In this document: in pieces, positions 1 to 6,765 of the stretch | Position numbering within the stretch: the stretch's first letter is position 1 | Layout: every line of letters starts with the position of its first letter | Assembly (NCBI GenBank): GCA_014379275.1 | Contig: JACMMA010000108.1 | Span: 1 to 10,736, forward strand | Source of the DNA: Armatimonadota bacterium | GTDB lineage: Bacteria > Armatimonadota > Armatimonadia > Armatimonadales > Armatimonadaceae | DNA: 10,736 nt | Direction: 5' to 3' | Translations under genes and position numbers: made by a program | Notes under the pieces: model-generated | What the model was told of the DNA's origin: nothing | What the model saw: only the letters and a program-made list of their open reading frames with translations | The model's database searches: none

Positions 1-38
1 CGACCATTCGGGCGTCACGCGAAGGAGCGCGATTATTC

Positions 39-1191
39 ATGGCGGAGAAGATCATCTGGGTTCCCGGTAGCACGAAAAAGGTATGCCAACTCACCGGCGA
101 GACGGACCGGGAGCGCAAACGCCCGACCGTGAATGTCACCGAAACGCGGTTCGGGTTGCGCGGCACCGACCTCGGGGCGTCATTTGAGCACAACGGGCGG
201 GTTTGTTTTTTGTTCGGCGACACGCACCCGAGCGGTCCGAACAACGAGTCGCGCCCGTTCGACGGCGACAGTCTCGCGTTCAGCCGCGCCACCGACCCCG
301 AGGGCGACGTCCGGTTGTCGTTCGTGACCGCGCCCGACGGCGGCTACCGCGCCATCGCCGCGCCGGGCGTGTCGCTCAAAGGCTTCGAGGTCCCGACCGG
401 CGGCGTGTCGCACGACGGGCAGATGTACGTCTTCTGCACCACGGACTCGCGCATTGTCCCCGGAATAAGGGGCGGTCATGGGGCGGTCGGTACTGCTCCG
501 GTCCCGCGACGACGGCGCGACGTTCACGAACTGCGCCACGATCTCCCGCGACAAGATCATCTATATCGCGCCCGCCGCAATCACGAACCGTTTATGGAAA
601 GGCGTGCCGCAGGAAGACGGACGCGGTCTGCTCCTGTTCGCGGCGAGCACGGAGTACCGGCGGAGCGACCCGTATCTCGCGTACCTGCCGCTCGCGGAGA
701 TCGAGAACCCGTCCGCGCTCCGCTACTTCGCCGGGCGTGACGCAAAGGGGATGCCGCGCTGGAGCAAGACGGAATCCGACGCGCAGGCGTTGTTTTCGCA
801 CCCCTGCATCGGCGAACTCTGCGTCACCTATAACCGCTTCCTGCGCCGCTGGCTGATGCTGTACAACTGCGAGGCGCACCGGGGCGTGCGGGGTATTCAC
901 TTCCGGGTCGCGGAGAAGCCGTGGGGTCCATGGTCCGAGTCCGACCTGCTGTTCGAACCGTGGCGGGACAAAGCCTACGGCGCGTATATACACGCCGCCG
1001 ACAAATCGAAGGTACCCATAGACGCCGTCCACGATCCGGGTCGCGAAAACGATTGGGGCGGCGAATACGGACCCTACGTGGTGGAGCGGTTCACGCGTGG
1101 CGCGGCGGGTTCGACCACGATCTACTATGTGCTCTCGACCTGGAACCCGTACAACACGGTTTTGATGAAATCCACGCTACAGGTTGCCTGA
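39..1191 (+). pseudogene. DUF4185-family protein, split by a single-base frameshift
   Basis: Two adjoining reading frames together make one protein of about 383 residues. The first frame (39 to about 470) begins MAEKIIWVPG and carries FLFGDTHPSG, DSLAFSRATDPEG and VPTGGVSHDGQMYVFCTT. The second (about 470 to 1191) continues with MGRSVLLRSRDDGATF and ends near YYVLSTWNPYNTVLMKS. The order and wording resemble the DUF4185 family, a beta-propeller-like domain of unproven, possibly carbohydrate-related, function. Removing one G from the GGGG at 469-472 restores a continuous frame (reading ...GIRAVMGRSV...) and avoids the TAA at 466-468. The ATG at 39 follows a GAAGGAG ribosome-binding site at 21-27. 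No signal peptide is visible. It could be a sequencing error in an intact gene or a true recent frameshift; the second half shows no further decay. Family call fairly confident, substrate unknown. Confidence 0.7.
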
Positions 1192-1233
1192 CGTGCCGGG
1201 ATACCGGCGCACGATAAAATAAAAATACTGGCC

Positions 1234-2085
1234 ATGCAAATCGAAGCCATCGTCTCCTCCTACGCCCTTAGCCGACACCATTTCGGCACCGGTAACGGTC
1301 CCGACCATCTCCTGAACAACGGTGTACGGGATGACTTGGAAGCGCAGGGACACGCCGTCACCGTAGATGAGGTCGTGCTCCCGGGCGAACTAGACACCGA
1401 CGTGGAAGCGGTTTTTGGGGTCGCCAACGCCGTCGCAGAGCGTGTCCGAAAAGCCGTCCGCAACGGTCTTTTTCCGCTCGTTTTTGCCGGGAACTGTAAC
1501 AGTGCCATCGGCGCGGTGGCGGGACTGGGCGCGGAAAATCTCGGCGTGATCTGGCTCGACTCGCACGGCGACTTTAACACGCCGGACACGACCGCTACCG
1601 GTTTCCTCGACGGTATGGGACTCGCGGTAATCGCCGGGCGGTGTTGGGGCAATATGGCGAAGCAAGTGCCCGGCTTCGCGCCTGTCCCGGAATCCCACAT
1701 CGCGCATATCGGCGGCAACCAGTTCGACGCGGACGAGGAGAAACTGCTCCGTTCAACGGGAGCGCAGGTCATCACGGCTACCGAATACGGTGAAAATCGG
1801 AGCATGCCGGACCGGGCACTCGCCGCATTGTCGGACGCGGGAGTGCGTCACGTCTACCTGCACCTCGACCTGGACGTTCTAAACGCCGAAGAAGCCCCGG
1901 CGAACCACTACGGTAGCGAAGAAGCGTTGTCAGTCGCGTCGGTTGAGACTCTGATTCGCGCCGTGCGCGAGCGGTTCGCCATCACTGCGTGCGGCATTAC
2001 TTCCTATAACCCCGACTGTGACCCCGAAAACCGAACCGTCCGGGCGACGGCGCGATTGACTCGCGCCATCCTTTCGACGCTTTGA
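1234..2085 (+). CDS. Arginase/agmatinase-family (ureohydrolase) protein with Cys-type metal site
   Basis: This 283-residue protein has the ureohydrolase fold signatures in order: AGNCNSAIG at 85-93 (position of the usual GGDHS), WLDSHGDFNTP at 107-117 (the DxHxD metal motif, D109, H111, D113) and HLDLDVLN at 210-217 (D212, D214). Known family members use two Mn ions to hydrolyse a guanidino or related C-N bond, releasing urea or an analogous product. Here Cys88 replaces the His that normally binds the first metal; other family branches also have Cys here, so it need not be inactive. Substrate is not predictable: arginine, agmatine, guanidinobutyrate or formimidoylglutamate are all possible. 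The ATG at 1234 has no obvious Shine-Dalgarno; an AT-rich stretch precedes it at 1211-1227. The gene stands alone, 42 bp after the DUF4185 gene, with no urea or arginine-pathway neighbour. Confidence 0.8.
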   Translation: MQIEAIVSSYALSRHHFGTGNGPDHLLNNGVRDDLEAQGHAVTVDEVVLPGELDTDVEAVFGVANAVAERVRKAVRNGLFPLVFAGNCNSAIGAVAGLGAENLGVIWLDSHGDFNTPDTTATGFLDGMGLAVIAGRCWGNMAKQVPGFAPVPESHIAHIGGNQFDADEEKLLRSTGAQVITATEYGENRSMPDRALAALSDAGVRHVYLHLDLDVLNAEEAPANHYGSEEALSVASVETLIRAVRERFAITACGITSYNPDCDPENRTVRATARLTRAILSTL

Positions 2086-2139
2086 ACAATGCCAATCAGG
2101 TGTACCTTCCACGAATAATCACGCCCACTGAAGGAAACC

Positions 2140-2541
2140 ATTATCCAACCTGTCGCCGCGGTTGTTCTGTCGGCTTTCGCGATGATCGTCGCTTCCTCCG
2201 CACACGCCCAGACGGTCAAACTGAAAACGACGCCGTTCCCCAACGGCACTGGGAGCATCGGGCTGGCTCCCGGATGGCAGGTCACCGACGCCTACCGGGG
2301 TTCGGTGGCCTGCACCGGTCCGGGGCAGCCGATCTGGCAACTCTACTCCTCGTCAGTGGTTGCCCCGACCGTCCAGTTCGCGAAACTCGCGCCGACGATG
2401 CTCGCCCTGTGAAAGTCCGGGCGACCAACGGTCAGGCACCGACCGAAGGGAGTGCCAGCGCGACGTTCGACAAGATCATCAACGACCGTCAGAAAAGCTA
2501 CGACGAATACAAGTCCAGTCCCGCGAGCAGTGGTGAAGGGG
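2140..2541 (+). pseudogene. Decayed gene for a small secreted protein
   Basis: Reading from an ATT at 2140, five bases after an AAGGA ribosome-binding site (2131-2135), gives a typical signal peptide (hydrophobic PVAAVVLSAFAMIVASS followed by AHA, then QTVKLK) and a mature start containing GLAPGWQVTDAYRGSVACTG. That frame stops at TGA 2410-2412. The neighbouring frame continues plausibly from about 2406 as PVKVRATNGQAPTEGSASAT, then FDKIINDRQKSYDEYKS, and runs into the inverted repeat at 2542. So a start codon changed from ATG to ATT, a frameshift near 2395-2410 and a truncated 3' end are all visible. I do not recognise a named family. ATT initiation occurs in rare genes such as infC, so a short secreted peptide is not excluded. 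An ATG at 2182 would lose half the signal peptide. Probably a remnant. Confidence 0.5.
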
Positions 2542-2604
2542 GAGTTTCAACCGAAGGGGTTGCACCGGTTGGGTCCATCGGTGCAACCCCTTCGGTTGAA
2601 ACTC
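2542..2604. repeat. Perfect 26-bp inverted repeat with 11-nt loop
   Basis: The left arm (2542-2567) and right arm (2579-2604) are exact reverse complements over 26 bp, separated by 11 nt (2568-2578). Key parts are TTTCAACCGAAGGGGTTGC on the left and GCAACCCCTTCGGTTGAAA on the right. There is no T-run after it, so it is not a standard intrinsic terminator. It sits between the decayed secreted-protein gene and the aminotransferase promoter, whose -35 hexamer lies in the right arm. A dispersed palindromic (REP-like) element is the likeliest identity; only one copy is visible here. Confidence 0.85.
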
Positions 2605-2624
2605 GCGCCTCGCGGCGTTATACT
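2596..2624 (+). promoter_or_regulatory. Sigma70-type promoter of the aminotransferase-murD-rnc operon
   Basis: TTGAAA at 2596-2601 and TATACT at 2619-2624 are separated by exactly 17 bp. Each differs by one base from the consensus hexamers TTGACA and TATAAT. Transcription would begin near 2631, giving a leader of about 68 nt before the aminotransferase start. The -35 hexamer lies inside the right arm of the 26-bp inverted repeat, while the -10 lies outside it. The 2605-2698 leader holds no gene I can support. Confidence 0.6.
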
Positions 2625-2698
2625 GACGCTTGCCAATGGCGGTAAAATCTACCGATGTGTCGGTGAGGACCACCGACCCGAAAAGGAAACGTGCCGTT

Positions 2699-3916
2699 AT
2701 GTCCCAATCTTCTGTGTCGCTCCTGTCGCAACGTGCGCTCAATGTCGCCCCGTCGCCTACGCTCGCTATCACCGCAAAGGCGAACCAACTCAAAGCCGAC
2801 GGTCTGGATGTCGTCGCGTTCGGCGCGGGCGAGCCCGACTTCGACACCCCGCAACACGTCAAGGATGCGGCGGTGGACGCACTGGCGAAGGGCTTCACGA
2901 AATACACGCCGTCCGCCGGAATCCCCGCGCTGAAAAAAGCGATAGTCGAAAAGTTCGCGCGGGACAACGGCTTGACCTACGCGCCGAACCAGGTCATCGT
3001 TTCGTGCGGCGGGAAGCACTCCCTGTACAACATCTTTCAGGCGATGTGCGAGGAAGGCGACGAAGTCATCATCCCCGCACCGTACTGGGTGTCGTACCCG
3101 GAGCAGGTACGACTCGCCGGGGCACATCCCGTGATCATCCAGACGACCGATGCGACCGGTTTCGCGCCGTCCGTGGATCAGATCGAGGCGGCGATCACCC
3201 CGCGAACAAAAATCTTCGTGCTCAATTCGCCATCCAACCCGACCGGCGCGATGTGGCCCCGCGCCACCATCGAACGGCTGGCGGAACTCGCGGTGGAGCG
3301 TGACTTCTATGTCGTCTCCGACGAAATTTATGAGAAGATCGTCTACGACGGGAATGTCCCGATCTCTATCGCCGCGCTGAACCCGGAGATCGCCAAACGG
3401 ACGATTATCGTCAACGGCATGTCGAAAACCTATTCCATGACCGGATGGCGCATCGGGTACGCCGCCGCGCTGGAAACGTCGATCATCTCCGCGATGGGGC
3501 GCATTCAGGACGCCGTGACCTCCAATCCGACCTCTATCGCGCAGTACGCCGCCGTCGCCGCGATGACCGGACCGCAGGAGTTCCTGAGCGACTGGCTCGT
3601 CGAGTTCGACCGCCGCCGCCACGTGATCACCGACGGGCTGAACGCGATCCCCGGCGTCACGTGCCTCAAGCCGGACGGCGCGTTCTACGTCTTCCCGAAC
3701 GTTTCCGCGCTGTTCGGCAAAGCCACGCCGGACGGGAAAACCATTGGCAACTCGGACGATTTCGCGGATTACCTGCTATCGTCGGTTCAGGTCGCGGTCG
3801 TGCCCGGCTCCGGCTTCGGTGCGGGCGATTATGTCCGACTGTCCTACGCGACCTCGATGGGGGCGATTGAGAAGGGGATGGCGCGTATCGGGGACGCGGT
3901 CGGGAAATTGAGATGA
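2699..3916 (+). CDS. aspC: Class I PLP-dependent aminotransferase (aspartate aminotransferase type)
   Basis: The 405-residue product matches the usual length of subgroup I-beta aspartate aminotransferases, cytosolic PLP enzymes that move the amino group between aspartate and 2-oxoglutarate. Visible signatures: GAGEPDFDTP at 42-51, KYTPSAGIPALKKAI at 68-82, NSPSNPTG at 176-183, VVSDEIYE at 205-212 (Asp208 and Tyr211 contact PLP), SKTYSMTGWRIGY at 242-254 with Lys243 forming the Schiff base, and VRLSYATS at 379-386 with Arg380 binding the substrate carboxylate. The ATG at 2699 was chosen over one at 2630 because a ribosome-binding site (AAAAGGAAA, about 2681-2689) precedes it and the protein alignment starts there. 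Some relatives also use prephenate or aromatic acids, so exact specificity is inferred. The stop overlaps the start of murD by 4 nt (ATGA). Confidence 0.88.
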   Translation: MSQSSVSLLSQRALNVAPSPTLAITAKANQLKADGLDVVAFGAGEPDFDTPQHVKDAAVDALAKGFTKYTPSAGIPALKKAIVEKFARDNGLTYAPNQVIVSCGGKHSLYNIFQAMCEEGDEVIIPAPYWVSYPEQVRLAGAHPVIIQTTDATGFAPSVDQIEAAITPRTKIFVLNSPSNPTGAMWPRATIERLAELAVERDFYVVSDEIYEKIVYDGNVPISIAALNPEIAKRTIIVNGMSKTYSMTGWRIGYAAALETSIISAMGRIQDAVTSNPTSIAQYAAVAAMTGPQEFLSDWLVEFDRRRHVITDGLNAIPGVTCLKPDGAFYVFPNVSALFGKATPDGKTIGNSDDFADYLLSSVQVAVVPGSGFGAGDYVRLSYATSMGAIEKGMARIGDAVGKLR

Positions 3917-5448
3917 GGGAGGACGCAGTAAAGTACCCCTCTCCCCCGGGTACCCCCTGGGTGCCCGGGGGAGAGGGGTACTTCTCCGGCAAGCGCATCG
4001 CCGTAATCGGACTCGCCGCCACCGGACTCGCCACCGCCCGCATCCTGAGCGAGCGCGGCGCGATCGTCACCGTGTACGACGGCAAACCGGAAGACAAACT
4101 GGACCCCGCCCGCGTCGCCGAGGCGGAGGGGATCGGGGGTGTGCATCTGGCATTGGGGGTTGCCGAACCGGACTGGGGCGGGACCGATCTCGTCGTTCCC
4201 TCGCCGGGCGTGCCGAAGTGGGCGGCTTCGATCGCGGGGGCGTTCGCGCGGGGGATACCGGTCTGGTCGGAGATCGAGGTCGCGTACCGTTTAGCGGTCG
4301 CGCCGATCCTGGCGATCACGGGCACGAACGGCAAGACGACAACCACCGCGCTCGTCGGCGCGATCTGCCGGGAGGCGGGCTTGAACACGTGGGTGGCTGG
4401 GAACATCGCCGAGGACGAGGGCAAGCGCACGCCGCTGATTGTCGCGGCGGTCGAATGCCCGGCGGACGGCGTGATCGTCGCCGAGATCTCGTCGTTTCAG
4501 TTGGAGCACGTGCATACGTTCCGCCCGAAAGTCGCGGCATGGCTGAACCTGTCGGTGGACCACATGGACCGCTACGCTGATATGAATGAGTACGCCGAAG
4601 CCAAAGCAAAAATCTTCGCCGCACAGACAGAGGATGATTTCAAAATAATTAACTCTGACGATGATATGGTAAGAGAGTCCAGCCGGAACATTGGCAAAGG
4701 GATCGGTAAACACTTCACCTTAAAGAGTATCGCGCAAATTTACTCGGAACAATCGGGCTACTTACACGGCAACTTTGCCTACATTGAAGGTAAGCAGCAT
4801 TCTTTCAACGCCTCACCGAAGGGTGATGTCAAATCCACAGCGTCAAAGTTTATCTGTATCGGGGGCGAACCTGTCATTGACTTTCTCTCGCTTCAAATAA
4901 CTGGGAACCACAATGTCCGAAATGCTATGGCGGCGTTGCTAATGGTTGCCGCTATTGGTATTAAGAAAGAGTTTGCTGTTAAGGCAATTGAAGCGTTTCG
5001 TGGAGTCGCGCACCGAATGGAGTTCGTCGCGGACGTTGCCGGGGTGCGCTATATCAACAACTCGATGTGTACCAACCCCGCCGCCGTGGAAGCGTCCGTG
5101 TCGGCAATCGAAACGCCGCTGGTCGCGATCGCGGGCGGCGTCCACAAGGGCGGCGACCTGACCCCGATGTACGATTCGTTGAAGCGCAACGCCCGCAAGG
5201 TCGTGCTCATCGGCGCGGCAAAGCAGGAGATCGCGGATGGCTTGCGCACCGCCGGGATGGACGCGGGCGACGTGTCATCAGCGGATTCGCTCCCCGACGC
5301 GGTGACAATGGCGGCGTCGCTGGCGGATGCGGGCGACACGGTGATGCTGGTGCCGGGTTGCGCATCGTTTGACATGTTTTCCGGGTTCGAGGAGCGGGGG
5401 GCGGTCTTCCGGGACGCGGTGCGCGGACTGGAGTCAAACACCGATTGA
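3913..5448 (+). CDS. murD: UDP-N-acetylmuramoylalanine--D-glutamate ligase
   Basis: MurD uses ATP to add D-glutamate to UDP-MurNAc-L-Ala in cytoplasmic peptidoglycan synthesis. Seen: an N-terminal Rossmann-like loop (GKRIAVIGLAATG, 26-38), the ATP loop AITGTNGKTTTT (134-145), EISSFQLE (191-198), LNLSVDHMDRY (211-221), Lys231 aligned with the carbamylated Lys of E. coli MurD, GNHNVRNAMAALL (331-343), AGGVHKGGDL (407-416) and PGCASFDMFSGFEERG (481-496). The motif usually written NDSKATN is NNSMCTN (382-388), losing the Asp and Lys. At 511 residues it is longer than usual (about 440-460). About 24 extra residues at the N-terminus are mostly encoded by a 53-bp palindrome, and the central domain has about 25 extra residues in a low-GC stretch. 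The start is uncertain: ATG 3913 gives a 4-nt overlap, while GTG 3961 lies inside the palindrome. No other cell-wall genes are nearby. Confidence 0.88.
   Translation: MREDAVKYPSPPGTPWVPGGEGYFSGKRIAVIGLAATGLATARILSERGAIVTVYDGKPEDKLDPARVAEAEGIGGVHLALGVAEPDWGGTDLVVPSPGVPKWAASIAGAFARGIPVWSEIEVAYRLAVAPILAITGTNGKTTTTALVGAICREAGLNTWVAGNIAEDEGKRTPLIVAAVECPADGVIVAEISSFQLEHVHTFRPKVAAWLNLSVDHMDRYADMNEYAEAKAKIFAAQTEDDFKIINSDDDMVRESSRNIGKGIGKHFTLKSIAQIYSEQSGYLHGNFAYIEGKQHSFNASPKGDVKSTASKFICIGGEPVIDFLSLQITGNHNVRNAMAALLMVAAIGIKKEFAVKAIEAFRGVAHRMEFVADVAGVRYINNSMCTNPAAVEASVSAIETPLVAIAGGVHKGGDLTPMYDSLKRNARKVVLIGAAKQEIADGLRTAGMDAGDVSSADSLPDAVTMAASLADAGDTVMLVPGCASFDMFSGFEERGAVFRDAVRGLESNTD
3931..3983. repeat. 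53-bp palindromic element inside the 5' end of murD
   Basis: Arms 3931-3955 and 3959-3983 are reverse complements at 24 of 25 positions, with a 3-nt loop (CCT). The only mismatch (T3951 against G3963) would still pair as G-U in RNA. The left arm begins AAGTACCCCTCTCCCCCGGG. It stays in frame with murD and encodes about KYPSPPGTPWVPGGEGYF, directly before the first conserved MurD residues. A strong Shine-Dalgarno-like AGGGAGG lies just before it at 3916-3922. It resembles dispersed GC-rich palindromes of the CCCTCTCCC...GGGAGAGGG kind. No T-run follows, so it is not an ordinary terminator. Confidence 0.85.
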
Positions 5449-6104
5449 ACCCGTACCGACTCCCCGACACGCCCCGCGTCCGCACCGCGCTCACTCACCG
5501 GTCCGCGACCACGACCGTTTCCGAAAGCAACGAGCGGCTGGAATTTCTGGGGGACGCGCTGCTGTCGGCGTTCGTCGCGCGGTTCCTGCTGGAAAACCTG
5601 CCGCCGGAAACGGACGAGGGGACGCTGTCGCGGGCGCGTACCCGCATCGTCCGGCGCGAAACGCTGGCGAAGGCGGCGCGGGATCTGGGGCTTGCCGAGC
5701 GGCTTGTGATGGGGGCGGGCGAGATCAAGGATAACCGCCAGACGGGGGAGTCGCCGCTCGCCGACGCCTACGAAGCGGTGATCGCGGCGTTGTTCCTGGA
5801 TGCCGGGTACGACGCCTCGGAAAAGTTCGTGCGCGAAACGCTGGCGGACGCGCTCCGCGATGTGGTAGAAAGCCCGCCCACGCCGGACGCGAAAACGGAA
5901 CTGCAAATCCGCCTGCAAGCGGCGGGGAAAGGCTTACCGCGCTACGCCATCTTAGCCGAAACCGGCACGGGGCAGAACATCGTGTTCACGGCGGCGGTGT
6001 ACGCGGATGGCAACGACGAACCGCTCGGCGAGGGCGCGGGTGCCAATAAGCGGGCGGCACAGACGGAAGCGGCGAAGGCTGCGTTGACCGGGTTGCCCGC
6101 ATGA
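5445..6104 (+). CDS. rnc: Ribonuclease III
   Basis: RNase III cuts double-stranded RNA in rRNA maturation and RNA turnover. The 219-residue product has the normal two-domain layout. In the nuclease domain, NERLEFLGDALL (29-40) holds Glu33 and Asp37, and DAYEAVIAALFLDAGY (107-122) holds Asp107 and Glu110, completing the four acidic metal-binding residues. The C-terminal dsRNA-binding domain spans about 148-214 (DAKTELQIRLQ, LPRYAILAETG, GANKRAAQTEAAKAAL). The start is TTG at 5445, overlapping the murD stop as TTGA; no ATG or GTG fits upstream, and the protein begins correctly a few residues before the conserved TALTHRS. The stop overlaps the NUDIX start by 4 nt (ATGA). Translation is probably coupled to murD. 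All catalytic residues are present. Confidence 0.93.
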   Translation: MNPYRLPDTPRVRTALTHRSATTTVSESNERLEFLGDALLSAFVARFLLENLPPETDEGTLSRARTRIVRRETLAKAARDLGLAERLVMGAGEIKDNRQTGESPLADAYEAVIAALFLDAGYDASEKFVRETLADALRDVVESPPTPDAKTELQIRLQAAGKGLPRYAILAETGTGQNIVFTAAVYADGNDEPLGEGAGANKRAAQTEAAKAALTGLPA

Positions 6105-6538
6105 CGGTACTGCTTCACGTCAGTCTGTTTATCGTTTGCGACGACCGGGTTCTTCTTGTACAAGAAGCCGACCCCGAAGACGAAGAACGATGGAACCTGC
6201 CGGGTGGAAACGTCGAACCTGGCGAAGCCGTCACCGATGGGGCCGTGCGGGAAGCGTTGGAAGAGACGGGGCTTTCGGTAACGTTGACGTCTCTGGTCGG
6301 TGTGTACTCGCGGATCGGGACGCCGGAGAAACGTGCTATCCGCTTCGTGTTCCGTGCCGATAACAAGACCGGCACGCCCACCATCGGCGACGGCGTTTTA
6401 GCCGTGCAATGGCTTTCGCGTTCCGACCTCGCCATTTTTCCTGATGAATGGCTCCTCGGGAACACGTTACGGCGCATTTTAGAGGACGGGTTTAATGGGA
6501 TCAGCAATCCTCTGTCGGTTCTCTGTGACCACGACTGA
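6101..6538 (+). CDS. NUDIX hydrolase
   Basis: This 145-residue protein has a NUDIX box from Gly36 to Leu58: G36, E42, then REALEETGL at 50-58, fitting GX5EX7REUXEEXGU. NUDIX enzymes hydrolyse a nucleoside diphosphate linked to another group, using metal held by the REXXEE glutamates. The preceding QEADPEDEERWNLPGG is typical of the MutT/ADP-ribose pyrophosphatase-like subset. Substrate cannot be predicted from the box. It is the last gene of the operon with aminotransferase, murD and rnc, starting in a 4-nt overlap with rnc. Its last 60 bp overlap, on the opposite strand, the tail of a truncated HAD-type reading frame, so the C-terminal residues lie close to a probable deletion junction and may differ from relatives. 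Confidence 0.88.
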   Translation: MTVLLHVSLFIVCDDRVLLVQEADPEDEERWNLPGGNVEPGEAVTDGAVREALEETGLSVTLTSLVGVYSRIGTPEKRAIRFVFRADNKTGTPTIGDGVLAVQWLSRSDLAIFPDEWLLGNTLRRILEDGFNGISNPLSVLCDHD

Positions 6539-6760
6539 AAACTCACGGTGTCTTATCCGCGGCAACTCCGCGACGAAGCGATACCGGTTGTCATAACCGT
6601 TGGCGTCCAGCGTTTCCAGTGCAGAAATCGTGTCCGCCATTTGCGAATCGGTTATCGTACCATCGTGTTCGCGGATAAAGCCGACTGCCCAGGAATGAGA
6701 GGCAACCCGGCGTTCGTATAACGTGTCATCGAGATCGAAAAGTACGGCGCGAATGTTCAT
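6479..6760 (-). pseudogene. Truncated HAD-superfamily hydrolase (N-terminal part)
   Basis: The frame encodes 93 residues starting MNIRAVLFDLDDTLYERR, with the HAD motif I (DLDDT) that carries the nucleophilic Asp and the acid/base Asp. A cap-like segment follows up to about GYDNRYRFVAELP (residue 67). Beyond that the sequence stops looking like a HAD protein and the frame runs antisense into the NUDIX gene. Full HAD phosphatases of this type have about 200-240 residues and need motifs II-IV (Thr/Ser, Lys, Asp pair), all absent here. It is probably a 5' remnant left by a deletion near 6540-6560. The ATG lies 5 bp after the RDD stop codon, so it was likely co-transcribed with that gene. A functional short protein is unlikely. 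Confidence 0.7.
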
Positions 6761-6765
6761 CAGGT

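Noticed and set aside
1215..1220. TAAAAT as a -10 box for the arginase-family gene
   Set aside because: No -35 hexamer at a usable distance; AT-rich sequence alone is weak evidence.
2630..2698. Upstream ATG for the aminotransferase at 2630
   Set aside because: It would add 23 residues outside the family alignment and would start at or before the predicted transcription start.
2618..3622. Long minus-strand open frame (about 334 codons) opposite the aminotransferase
   Set aside because: It is the antisense of a clear PLP enzyme in high-GC DNA; its product is rich in Arg, Gly and Asp and shows no recognisable motif.
3931..3983. Palindrome read as an intrinsic terminator after the aminotransferase
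   Set aside because: No T-run follows and it lies within the overlapping murD reading frame, so termination here would cut off murD and rnc.
3666..4430. Minus-strand open frame opposite murD
   Set aside because: Serine/proline/arginine-rich shadow of the coding strand, without motifs or a ribosome-binding site.
5049..5918. Minus-strand open frame of 289 codons across murD and rnc
   Set aside because: It spans two well-supported genes on the other strand; the composition is that of a high-GC shadow frame.
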